60,000 nucleotides of DNA, from the NCBI GenBank assembly GCA_014529385.2, contig CM043962.1, forward strand, positions 149,292,647 to 149,352,646, given 5' to 3'. The DNA comes from Adiantum capillus-veneris (Eukaryota > Streptophyta > Polypodiopsida > Polypodiales > Pteridaceae). The notes below the pieces were generated by a model that was not told the origin of the DNA, did no database searches, and saw only the letters and a list, made by a program, of their open reading frames with translations. The translations under genes and the position numbers were made by a program. Shown here piece after piece: positions 23,080 through 33,496 of the stretch (position 1 is its first letter; each line of letters opens with the position of its first letter).

Positions 23080-25112
23080 CAAAGGTTTTCTATTTACTTT
23101 ACTATATTTCCCCTTTTTATTTTTCCCAAAATTGGAGTAATTTTACTGGGATATATAATTAAACTAATTTCCTAGAGGTAGCATAATTATCACAGGTTCC
23201 TTGAGGTCTAATAAACCTTTGACAAAGTTATCAATTCAATTTAAATCTATTTACTAATTTCCCCTATTTAAATTTCTCAAAAAATAGGGTATTTTAGCTA
23301 AAATAATTAGCTAAATTATCTTACTGAACTTATCCTAATTCTCACCGGTTATAAAACACCTAATTAAACACTCATAATTATATAGAAGCATTTGAATTCT
23401 ATTTACTAATTTCCCCTATTAAAATTGTTCAAAAAACAGAGTAATTTAGCTAAAGTAATTAGCTAACTTAACTTTCTGAACTTCTCTTATTTATCACAGG
23501 TACTTGAATACTCAAATGATTACTGATAATTATATGGAAGCATTTGAATTTCATTTACTAATTTTTCCTATTAAAATTTCTCAAAAAATAGGGTATTTTA
23601 GTTAAGATAATTATCTAAATTAACTTTCTGAAATTATTTTAATTATCACAGGTTACTGATTACCTAATTAACCATTGATAATTATATAAAAGCATTTTTA
23701 TTTTATTTACTAATTTCCCCTATTAAAATTACTCAATAAACAGGGTATTTTAGCTAAGATAATTAGCTAAATTAACTTTTTGAACTTCTCCTAATTATCA
23801 GAGGTTATTGACCATCTAATTAACCACTGATAAGTATATGGAAGCATTTGTAATTCATTTACTGATTTCCCCTATTAAAATTACTCAAAAAACAGGGCAT
23901 TTACCTAAGATAATTAGCTAAATTGACTTTCTGAACTTCTCCTAATTATCAAAGTTTATTGATCATCTAGTTAACCACTGATAATTATATGGAAGCATTT
24001 GTATTTCATTTACTAATTTTCCCTATTAAAATTACTCAAAAAACAGGGTATTTTAGCTAATATAATTAGCTAAACTAACTTTCTGAACTTCTCCTAATTA
24101 TCACGGGTTATTGATCATATAATTAACCACCGATAATTATATGGAAGCATTTGTATTTCATTTACTAATTTCCCCTATTAAAATTACTCAAAAAACAGAT
24201 TATTTTAGCTAAGATAACTAGCTAAACTAACTTTCTGAACTTCTCCTAATTATCATGGGTTATTGATCATCTAATTAACCACTGATAATTATATGGAAGC
24301 ATTTAAATTTCATTTACTAATTTCCCCTATTAAAATTACTCAAAAAATAGGGTACTTTAGCTGAGATAATTAGCTAAACTAACTTTCTGAACTTATCCTA
24401 ATTATCACGGATTATTGATCATATAATTAACCACTGATAATTATTTGGAAGCATTTGTATTTCATTTACTAATTTCCCCTATTAAAATTACTCAAAAAAC
24501 AGGGTATTTTAGCTAATATAATTAGCTAAATTGACTTTCTGAACTTCTCCTAATTATCACGGGTTACTGATCATATAACTAACCACTGATAATTATATGG
24601 AAGCATTTGTATTTCATTTACTAATTTCCCCTATTAAAATTACTCAAAAAAGAGGTTATTTTAGCTAAGATAACTAGCTAAACTAACTTTCTGAACTTCT
24701 CCTAATTATCACGGGTTATTGATTATCTAATTAACCACTGATAATTATATGGAAGCATTTGTATTTCATTTACTAATTTCCCCTATTAAAATTACTCAAA
24801 AAACAGGGTATTTTAGCTAAGATAATTAGCTAAACTAACTTTCTGAACTTATCCTAATTATCACGGGTTATTTATCATATAATTAACCACTGATAATTAT
24901 ATGGAAGCATTTGTATTTCATTTACTAATTTCCCCTATTAAAATTACTCAAAAAAGAGGTTATTTTAGCTAAGATAACTAGCTAAACTAACTTTCTGAAC
25001 TTCTACTAATTATCACGGGTTATTGATTATCTAATTAACCACTGATAATTATATGGAAGCATTTGTATTTCATTTACTAATTTCCCCTATTAAAATTACT
25101 CAAAAAACAGAG
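23080..25112. repeat. 152-bp tandem satellite, about 13 copies
   Basis: The landmark GAAGCATTT recurs at 23385, 23537, 23689, 23841, 23992, 24144, 24296, 24448, 24600, 24752, 24904 and 25056, a spacing of 152 (once 151). Each unit contains TTTCCCCTATTAAAATT, AGCTAA.ATAATTAGCTAA and AACTTTCTGAACTT. Copies are worn at the left (from 23080) and nearly identical at the right. From 24600 on they alternate between two subtypes, giving a 304-bp dimer. AT content is high and no ORF is present. Confidence 0.95.
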
Positions 25113-25479
25113 TAATTAGGCTTAATTAATTAGGAAAAATTTTCAGAAAATTATAGGATAATTTTCTTAGATTAATAACTGTCTAAAGTATCTCTGATAA
25201 ATAATTCAACTTGATCTAATCCTAATTAATATTTTTATCATTAATTCATGGCTAAATTGGCTAATTCCAGCCCTAATATGAGAGGATAAATAATTAGCTT
25301 AGTATTTCTAAGCTTAATTATAATAATCAGCAGAGATTTATTAATTTAAAGAGGTTTAAGAAGCATATATAGGCCTAATCTTTGATTAATTCGTCATTTA
25401 TCCTAATCTAACCTTACTAATTGAGAAGGATTAGGTTAATTACCGTTAGGATTAATCGATTAGAGGTTTAACTGTGCCT
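25113..25479. other. AT-rich flank of the satellite
   Basis: Repeats of TTAATTA and CCTAATC without clear period. Nothing else seen. Confidence 0.4.
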
Positions 25480-25655
25480 TCTCATGAATGACCCCCAACC
25501 TCCTAAGCTTTTGAACCTTTGGCTTGGCACCTTCTTTTAGATTGAATCTATGCCCGACTCCTTTAGCTCCTTGCAACTCTGTATATTCAGTGGCGAATAG
25601 CTTTGGAAATTCCTTAAACATGTCTTCATACTCCTTTTTAAGCTTGCTACATTAG
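25480..25655 (-). pseudogene. Ty3 pol fragment upstream of RT
   Basis: Minus strand reads EYEDMFKEFPKLFATEYTEL, then a LKEGAKPKVQKLRRLGVIH segment. This is the conserved stretch between protease and RT in plant Ty3 elements. RT proper is missing; the frame runs into AT-rich DNA. It has the orientation of element D and may be D's pol, cut off from D's gag by the K insertion, but the intervening protease is not seen. Confidence 0.75.
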
Positions 25656-25666
25656 CAAGTGAACAA

Positions 25667-26447
25667 ATGCCAAATTGGATTAGTGGGTGTCAATTAAAGA
25701 AATATCATTTACCACTAACACATGATATGCTTCAACAAATCCATCAAGAAAAACAACGGATGAAGGAGAAACAAAGGGTACGAGAAGAAGCCCAAGAAGA
25801 AGCAAAAGAACGCATTGCAAAAAGACGGCTTCTACGACAACAACAACAATGTGGATCACCGCTGCAAATAAATGCTATTCGATTAACAGATTTTGATGAA
25901 GACACAGTGGAGCCCATAATTGCAGTCAAAGTGGGTAGCAATCAAGTTGAATCGACGGCATTGCTTGATTCTGGAGCCCATAATTGCAGTCAAAGTGGGT
26001 AGCAATCAAGTTGAATCGATGGCATTGCTTGATTCTGGAGCTCAAGCAAATCTAATCTCTTATGGATTATACAAACAGCTCAAGCCCACAGGTCAACTAC
26101 ATCCTACTCCACAAGTGCTGGAAAGTAGTACATCACATTCAATAAAACCATTGGACTAGACTATATTGCATGTACAACTACATCAATATATTTACCCACA
26201 CAAATTTTATGTGGTCAAGGATGAAAGCACACAACACCCCATGTTGTTGGGACAACCTTGGCAAAAAGAATACAATGTGCAGATAGATTGGAATGTGAAT
26301 GCAGTCAAAATTCAGCATAATGCACAAGAACAACAGGTGATATCCTTTGCTCAGCAACCACGGAAGAACCCGATGGCAGCAACACAATCATTGGAGAAAG
26401 AGCCAAAAGGATGGATGCCACTAAAGGACAACATGGCAAATAGATAG
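25667..26447 (+). pseudogene. Ty3 aspartic protease, broken by a 64-bp duplication (family K)
   Basis: A basic, Glu/Arg/Gln-rich stretch (QQIHQEKQRMKEKQRVREEA) leads into a retroviral-type protease. Visible motifs are the catalytic ALLDSGAQANLIS and the C-terminal PMLLGQPWQKEYNVQIDW, matching the LGRPWL..Y.V.IDW signature of Ty3 proteases. The catalytic segment is present twice because of a 64-bp tandem duplication (25911-25974 and 25975-26038), which shifts the frame and ends the first ORF at 26002. A TAG at 26157 breaks the second part. The frame is open upstream of the Met at 25667 to at least 25631, so the true start is unknown. Confidence 0.8.
25911..26038 (+). repeat. 64-bp tandem duplication in protease
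   Basis: Two copies starting AGCCCATAATTGCAG with one visible difference (CGACGG versus CGATGG). The length is not a multiple of three. Confidence 0.95.
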
Positions 26448-27425
26448 GGAACAGCCAACCATGTTCACTCCAAACATAAAATACCACAGACCGCAGTGTC
26501 AACATCAAGGTTGGCAACCCATGAAAAACAAGTATGGGTGCGTAAGGATAGAAGTGACATGGAAGACAAACATCAATACAATAGAAGAAGTCAATAGAAG
26601 CAGATAGTTCAACCAATAACCAAGGGAATAAGACAGATATGGATCCCAAAGAGAATGCTCAGCAACAACTTAAATACGACTCGCATTTAGATCCCAAAAC
26701 CAAAGCAATAAGAACTCCCTTCAGTACAAGCAACATCGGAAGGTAGACAACTGCATATGAAACCGGCAAAGCAAAGCTACAAATGGAAAGCAAAAGAGAC
26801 AAGGTCTACGACCAATTCCGCCACGAAAATTCTCTCCATGGAGACGACTATGGCCGTACCGATAGTAGCGGCAACACAACTGACTTTTGCAAGAAAGACA
26901 ATCAAACAGTGAGTGGTAGAGTTACAAATTTTACTTGCAAAGAAAATCTGCCGACCAAATCAACAACAACCGGGAAACCTCGACGACAAATGCCACTAAG
27001 CATATTGCTTATACCCTTCTCTTGCAAAGCATTAATTTTTCCATGCATTGACCGAGTGCATAATATAAGGCCACATTACACGGCCAAGCATTAGCACAAT
27101 TTTTTCAACCCATGCACGGCACATACTCCGAGGCGATACCTTGTCGTTCGGGAGGACTCCGGCTAGGAGGGGGGGAGGCATTCTCGAATGCGGACCCAAT
27201 GGCAAGAGCCAAAAAGGGTATGATTTTCGACTATTTTTTCGAATGCGGACCCAATGGCAAGAGCCAAAAAGGGTATGATTTTCGACTATTTTTAAGGGTT
27301 GTTGTTTGATTGCAAAATTTTCTGGACTAACCCAAGAATATATGCCTTATACAACATGAGTCTACAAGTATATGGGGACAAACACCAAATCAAGCCCCTA
27401 CGTGTGTGTATATAAGTAAAACCAA
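26448..27425 (+). pseudogene. Degenerate K-element interior between protease and long ORF
   Basis: Hydrophilic reading frames (for example 26783-27094) with Lys, Arg, Asn and Gln suggest decayed coding DNA but show no RT, RNase H or integrase motif. At 27159-27175 the G-rich GGCTAGGAGGGGGGGAGG resembles a polypurine tract, and a 55-bp tandem repeat follows. Confidence 0.35.
27184..27293 (+). repeat. 55-bp tandem duplication
   Basis: GAATGCGGACCCAATGGC occurs at 27186 and 27241. The two copies are almost identical over 55 bp. Confidence 0.9.
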
Positions 27426-29375
27426 GTGGCAATCATGAGCCAGCTTTACAACCAGTATTTCCACATGTGTACAAAGCGGCCACAGAAGTACAGAATGCCG
27501 CCTGGAGCAATTGCCACAACCTTCACCTGGGCAATGCAGAAGAGCAAGCCAAAGGTGATCAACTATGCTGCCTATATCCATGATAATCTGGTGAAGATGG
27601 GCAACAAGAATCCCACCTACATTGTGCTAGGTGAGCTGATAACGAAAGTGGTTTATGGGGCATTGCACGCCAAGGGAAGATGGCCTTACCCTCCATCACA
27701 GAATGATTGGCTAAGGCTCAAAGAAGATAAAGAGGATGAACCGCCCAAAGCACCCAGAGTTGCCACAAGGTTGAAGCGCCGGTTAGAGACCATGCAAGAG
27801 GAGCAGCCAGAGTTGAAGAAGGGAAAGAAGGAATCTGTACAAGTGGTGGTCAAAGAGACAAAATCACAGAAAGCGGCACGGCTAGAGCGGCTAATGGAAA
27901 GCTTCAGAGCCGAAAGAGCCCTCAAGGGATATTTGAGCGAGCTATGGAAGCCATCACTAGAAGCAATGTCGGGATCATCCCGAAGAGTGCATAGAGATAG
28001 ATTTGAAGATTACATTAAGAATTTTGAGATTTTGGATGCTACAACTGAAAACATCCCTAACATCCCATTTACAGAAGAAGAAGTGGATGAAGTATGACGG
28101 CAACTGCTAGAAGAGTAGGAAGGCCAGGAAAGAGAGCGAAAGACCAAGGCGGATTGAGACTTCAAGAAGAAGCCACCAACTCCACCATCAAGCCCGGAGT
28201 CCAGCCCACCGCCATCACCACCTCCTCATAGCCCTCCACAAACCCAACACAAGGAGGAGCTAGACAAATCTGAAGATCAAGAAGATTCAAGGCAAGAACA
28301 GAGCCAAGAGCAAGAGCAAAAAGAAGAAGCTAAGCCCAAAGATGAGCAACCAGATCCAGATGAAGTGAGGTTTAACACGTTTCTTGATCTACTAGCTGCG
28401 GGATATTCAAGAGAAGAGGCAACTACAATGGCTTTTGACTTGGAAAGCACAGGGCCCAAAGAATAGCTGCAGAGCCTGCGGTTAGTGGAATTAAAGGAGA
28501 TGGCCACTGATACAGTGGACCTACAGCCACCCACCAATGATTGGGATGTGGTGATGAACAAGCTAACCGGGCTCAGGGCACAATCATTGGCCACTGAAAG
28601 CAAGATTGCTAATCTCAAAACCACTGAAGTGCAAATCAAGTCTGAAGTCGACACTCTACAAAAACAAAGCCAAAGGCATATAGAGAAGGAAGAAGAGCTG
28701 CAAGCCAGTCTAGCCACGACATTGCAAAGATGCCAGGAGATGGAAAGAGAAAATCAGGCAGCAACTCAAAGATTGAAAAGAAATGAAGAAGAATACAGAA
28801 AACTCAGCAAGACATTGAAAGATGCAGAGAGGGAAAGGGACAACCTAACCCTACACCTTGCTGAAGAATCCAAGGAAGTGGAAACACTGAGAAATGCCAA
28901 GGAAAAGGCAGAGCTAGAGAATGAAGTGAGCTAGGATGAGGTCATCGAGCTTAAAGACCAGATGAAAGTCAAAGATCAAACCATCCAACGGCTATGGGCA
29001 TCTCCTGCCAGAGTCAGAGATACTAGCTCGACTCACACCACTTCAGAGAGTCAGCTTTATGAAGAGAAAATGAAAGAGCTCCAAAAGGAGTTAACATTAG
29101 AGAAAAAGCAGAGGCTGATGATGGCCGAGGGTTCAGTGGTCATGCAAACCCGCATGGAAGAAGAGCACAAAGCAATGCAGAATGAGCTAGAATTCATCAA
29201 GAGAAAGCTTGAAGAGGTGGAAAAGATAAATGCCAATGTAAACGACCTCCTTGTGAATATGGGAGAAGAAGCTGAAGCGGAAAAGAAGACATTTCAAAAG
29301 CAAATAGAAGAGCTGAGAGGCCAGCACAAACAAAAGAGCAGTTCAGCACCAGGCCAGCAGCCATGGAGGGAATAG
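27426..29375 (+). pseudogene. Long unrecognised ORF of element K: N-terminal domain and coiled coil
   Basis: A single frame runs from 27426 to about 29370 (about 650 codons), interrupted only by stops at 28095 (TGA), 28116 (TAG), 28155 (TGA), 28464 (TAG) and 28932 (TAG). Residues 1-90 form a compact domain with TWAMQKSKPKVINYAAYIHD and a WPYPP turn. A Lys/Glu-rich linker follows, then a Pro-rich segment (about 28165-28240). The last 290 or so residues are a long heptad-like coiled coil (VDTLQKQSQRHIEKEEELQA). The N-terminal part faintly resembles the putative plant transposon protein domain of Ty3 (Athila-like) ORFs, but I would not assign it. It lies between a broken protease and the 3' LTR, the place where some plant Ty3 elements carry an extra ORF. 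Function unknown. Confidence 0.6.
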
Positions 29376-30333
29376 ACTTAGAGAATGTGGCAGATCCTGT
29401 GGACACACCCATGCAAGAGGACTCCTTGTAGGACCCTCTCAAGAGCCACAAGATCTGACACAAGAAGAAGAAGAGAAGCTGCGAAAGGCCATAGAAGCGG
29501 AAATCAGTGACACGGCCAAAGAAGCCTTGGAATGGGAGCAGAGGGTCTTCAAATCAATGACTATTCAGAAGATAGACGCTAGCAACCTTCGGCGTGAATG
29601 GCTACAGCCCTCTCTCCCATATCCTCTGCTAAAGTACGAAGCTGCCACAATCAACAAAAGAATTAGAGAGGAGTCAACAGTGCCACTGTACAAGGCAGAC
29701 ATCTCCACGCCTGAGGGGGTAAAGTTGATAGTCGACTCTCAACCCAGGTGGAGAAAGGCATGGCTGACAAAGTATCCACAGTATCTAATCCTTTTGGTAG
29801 TGGCACCTAAAGTCATCAGAGATAACCTAAGTTTTTGCTCTCTACCAAGGATGCGGATGTGGAAGGCCCATGAGCTATTGCAAACAAGCCAACCTACTTG
29901 GCTAAATTACCTGAAGCTGCCAGGCTTGAAGGCAGGCGAGAGAATAAGTGTTCAATACATGGTGAAAACCCTAACGGGCGCCATCAAATTGTTCACTGGC
30001 TCACCTGACCTATCTTGCATTATGATGAGAAAGTTTTGCAAAACACTTTTGGCAGTCTTCGAGACATTCAAACCAGGCCAGGTGCCAGACAGTATCTTCT
30101 TCTTTCAAGATATATACAGATATGCATACGATCTGTCTGGTCAGCCTTCCAAGGAGGTGATACATGCATTGTATCAAAGGATCATGTTTTTGCCATCCTA
30201 TCACCTCCAGGCCTTTGAAGAAGCTTTCTACACCGGCTTCTTCACAATCAGCACAGATATATTCGGCCCGACGCTACTAGCTCAACATGCAAGATACGAG
30301 TCACTGCTCAAGATGAGAGAAAGCCTAAGATGA
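29360..30333 (+). pseudogene. Continuation of the K unknown ORF: C-terminal domain
   Basis: After two frameshifts near 29363 and 29430 the reading continues to a TGA ending at 30333 without internal stops. The protein is globular rather than coiled: MTIQKIDASNLRREWLQPSL, a Trp-rich region, and a C-terminal FEEAFYTGFF motif shared with 12730-12948. It ends 40 bases before a polypurine tract, so this is the last ORF of the element. I recognise no catalytic motif. Presence in two diverged copies next to related LTRs shows it belongs to the element rather than to a captured host gene. Confidence 0.65.
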
Positions 30334-30371
30334 AGAAGCAGCTCAACAGCCATGTCGGGGACGACATGAAC

Positions 30372-30385
30372 AAGGAGGGGGGGAG
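30372..30385 (+). other. Polypurine tract of element K
   Basis: AAGGAGGGGGGGAG immediately before TGTTAG. Confidence 0.8.
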
Positions 30386-31297
30386 TGTTAGAAGCCGGGC
30401 ACACCCTATGAAAAATGACTGCTTGGTGGATTATTATTTTTTGTAATTATTCATTTATTGAGAAAACCCGACATTTCACCTTCGTAAATATTGGGCTCAC
30501 AGAAGTTTCCAGATTGTATCCCAGTTTTGACATTTAGATTGAGTAAATGGTTAAATTGGAACATTTCATACCACTTTTTGACCTTAATGAAAAGATCTTT
30601 TGTCATTTTTAAAAAAGTTTGAAGTCTGTGAGTGAGCGTACTGTGTACGAGAGAGAGTGAGAGCTTCATCTTGACGCTACGCACGCACCGGTGGTCAGAA
30701 TTGATTGCAGAGAAGTGCAGCGTGTTGCCCCTGACGAGAGCGACGCACCAATACCTACATTGTGCACATTGTGTACGGTCCGATTTTGCGAGCTCCATCT
30801 ACGAGCTTCGTCTAGTGATTCAGTGAGCATACGTTGTCTGTTTTTGTATTGCAGCATATCCACGCGTTCGCATTGAGTAGAGATACACATTAGGCACTTT
30901 AGTTTTCGGAAACGACGACCTGCAAATTTTGGCCAGACATCCTACGTGATTTTGCACCGTGTGTTTTGGGTTGGGATATTGGTTCATAGACCTTAGGGAG
31001 AGAGACCTCTTGGTATTAGTAGGATCTCCTTCAAGTTCTGTGGCGTTTCGAGATTGTTTGATGGGTATTCGGCTCTAGAAAGTGTTGTAGGAAATCTCCT
31101 CTTATGCACTTTTGAAGGCTGTAACTTAGACATTGGATAGAGACCTCTGTAGGAATTAGTTAGGAGTCGGTCGAGTGTAGGTTGACACCCTATGCTTGCT
31201 TCCAAGCGCCTGCGGATCGAGCTTCGTCCTTAGCTGACAAATCTTGTTAGGTGAGTTCTCGCTGTGCTGACGTCCGTCGCAGCATATCCGTCCAACA
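30386..31297 (+). repeat. Family K 3' LTR
   Basis: 912 bp, TGTTAGAAGCC to CCGTCCAACA. Length and terminal motif (GACGTCCGTCGC...CCAACA) match the family A LTRs (913-919 bp, GACGTCTGTCAC...CTAACA), and TAGACCTTAGGG-type motifs occur at comparable offsets. It is followed directly by element D's gag on the opposite strand. No 5' LTR is present. Confidence 0.75.
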
Positions 31298-32037
31298 GCT
31301 CTGGTGATTCCCTTGATTGGAACAATCCGTTCACTCTCGGACGAGCTGCTAGGTATCACTTGGACTATGTTCATGACTGTTTTATCCTTGTTTAAAGGAT
31401 TTTTTGGACAATCTTCAGGGAAGTGTCCTTCCTTCTTGCAACATTGTATGCAATAAGCTTCAACTGGTTTAAGGTTCTTGTCAGGTTCTGGGCATTTGTT
31501 TTCCAATGATCATCTATACCACAGTCATGACAGTTTCCTATTCTTTGCTTAATCATGGGTCTTACCATCGAAGTCCTAACACCTTGATTAGCTACATAGT
31601 ACATCGGTGCAAGCTCGGTGTAGTATAAGTCACAGGTTCTTCCATTGGTGGTGGATGTGAATTATACCAATCTCCTTCTACCATTACTGTAGATGGACTA
31701 GGCTCAGCATAGGGTGTAACAGGCACTAGTGCTTGCTCATCTATGACTCCTTCTAAATGCATGTACTTTACAAGCACTGCATTATGTCCAAGATATGGAG
31801 GTTGTTGACCCAACATGGGTTGAGGTATTTCCATACCCATCGGTGGTCTTTGAGCTGGGGCCAGGGGCCATATTAGGCTGATATCTGTACATGGGCTGTC
31901 CTTGTGGCCTCATAGGCACGTATTGAACATTCTCATCATACTTTGATCGGTAGTAGCACTCATTAGTTTCATGGTTGGTCCATTTACCCTCGATTGCACA
32001 CCATTTCCTAATTGGTTGTCCATGTTGAGGTATCCCT
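31298..32037 (-). pseudogene. Element D gag, C-terminal part with zinc knuckles
   Basis: Minus strand from 32037: KWCAIEGKWTNHETNECYY, a Pro/Gln-rich stretch, NCHDCGIDDHWKT, then CIQCCKKEGHFPEDCPKNP, the last being a C-x2-C-x4-H-x4-C nucleocapsid knuckle (here with a doubled Cys). The reading is spread over three frames with several frameshifts. It joins across element T to the gag core at 35210-36665 (MRVPGQG before the insertion, GIPQHGQP after it). At 31298 it is cut by the LTR of element K. Confidence 0.8.
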
Positions 32038-32361
32038 TGTTAGGAATGGGATCGTGCTAGCTATGGTGGATGAAAGAGAAACATAGCGTCAATGTGTGAG
32101 TGTGTGTGTGTAAGCAAGGTTATCACTCAAGTGAATTAGGTTCCAAGATAGAATTAGCTTGGACTCATAAACACAATCTTGAGTATTGACTTAGCTTAGC
32201 ACAAGCTCACCATAGACAAGCATGTAGTGAAAAATGGACTTGTTGTTTATTCATTCATGAAATGAGCTTTAAGTAGCTCTACAGCCTTGCTCCACAGCAT
32301 GTGGGATAAATCCACTCTCTTCTTCTTGACTCACACCTTAGGACAAAGCTCACACTTTACA
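32038..32361 (-). repeat. Element T 3' LTR
   Basis: 324 bp; on the minus strand it follows the tract AACCTCAAGGGGAGGAT. Confidence 0.9.
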
Positions 32362-32378
32362 ATCCTCCCCTTGAGGTT
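32362..32378 (-). other. Element T polypurine tract
   Basis: Minus strand AACCTCAAGGGGAGGAT, abutting the 3' LTR. Confidence 0.75.
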
Positions 32379-32565
32379 TGGGCTATGACAAGATACTGAA
32401 GATGCATGATCCACATAGGCTAACAAAATCCACATAGGATGGTGATATCCACACAGGATGGTAAAATCCACACAAGAAAAATCCACAAAGGATGGTGATG
32501 TCAACAGAGGATGATAAGATCCACATAGGCAAAAGTCCTCCCCTATAAGTAGAGAGTCTCCATCT

Positions 32566-33496
32566 TCAAAATGGGTCTTCATAAAAGACAATGTTGCTCT
32601 CGTCTTCATCCTTTTTGTCTTCTACTATGTGAGTTGATCCTCTGTCAGGTCTCTTGCCTCTGTTGCTTCTGTTGTTGCTTCTACTGCTGCTGCTTTCTCC
32701 ACTACTACTACCTCCATTTGAGTAGCACCGAGAAGGAGAGTGTCCCTTCTTACCACATTTGCTGCAAGGTTTGTTTGTGTAGCAGTCTTTCGCTAAGTGT
32801 CCCATTCTTCCACATTTATAACATTTTCTTCCGTTTGTTGATGTCGATGGTGAATATCTTCCCCTTGAAGATGTTGCGATAAAAACTCCTCCTGATGAGG
32901 TGAGTGAACCTCTTTGCTTTCTTTCTTCTGCTTGGACTGAGTTGATGACATCTTGAAATGGTGGCGCTGGTTCTTTTTCTTCAAGAATTGTGACTAAGTG
33001 GTCATAAGAAGGTGGAAGTGGTGCACTTAATAGTATGGTCACTGTCATCTTCTGGTACTTCAACCTAGATGTAAGTGAGCCGCGTGACAATGCTCTTAAG
33101 CCTATTCACTAGGCTAGCAATGTCCTCCCCTTCAATCATAGTAACTTTGTAAAGCTGTCTTTTAAGACTAACTTTGCTTCTTTTGTCCCTAGCTCCAAAA
33201 TTACTTTCTAGGACATTCCAGGCATCATGTGCATGCTTACATTCATCTATGAAATGCACGTAGTTGTCAAGCAAGGAGGTGATGATGATTCCCAATGCTT
33301 GTTCATCTTTGGCCAAATTTTGTGCGCTTGCTATGAGTGTAGATGCCCTCGTGTGCACTCCATCGGGTTCGGCTTGTTGCTCTAAGGCAGTGCTGATGAC
33401 AGACCACAAACATTTTTTCATAAGGTAGCCTCTTAACTTCGTTTGCCAAGTGTGAAAGCCCTCCCCATTGAATTTTTCTATTCCCTTGTCCCCCAT
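32566..33496 (-). pseudogene. Element T gag (Ty1/copia type, UBN2-like) with one frameshift
   Basis: The start at 33496 gives MGDKGIEKFNGEGFHTWQTK, the N-terminal FxGxxFxxWQxxM-type signature of copia gag. Capsid follows with LGIIITSLLDN and VLESNFGARDK. Near 33075 the frame shifts by one base and the second part reads SAPLPPSYDHLVTILEE, then two zinc knuckles: CYKCGRMGHLAKDC (C-x2-C-x4-H-x4-C) and CSKCGKKGHSPSRC. The tail is Ser/Arg/Asn-rich and ends IVFYEDPF. Total about 310 residues, normal for copia gag. No protease, integrase or RT follows. The shift may be a real mutation or a single-base sequencing error. Confidence 0.9.

Noticed and set aside
23080-25112. CRISPR-like regular repeats
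   Set aside because: Whole 152-bp units repeat with no unique spacers, in a eukaryotic context: a satellite.
32571-32882. Cys/Leu-rich plus-strand ORF
   Set aside because: Exact antisense of the zinc-knuckle and Ser/Arg tail of the T gag.
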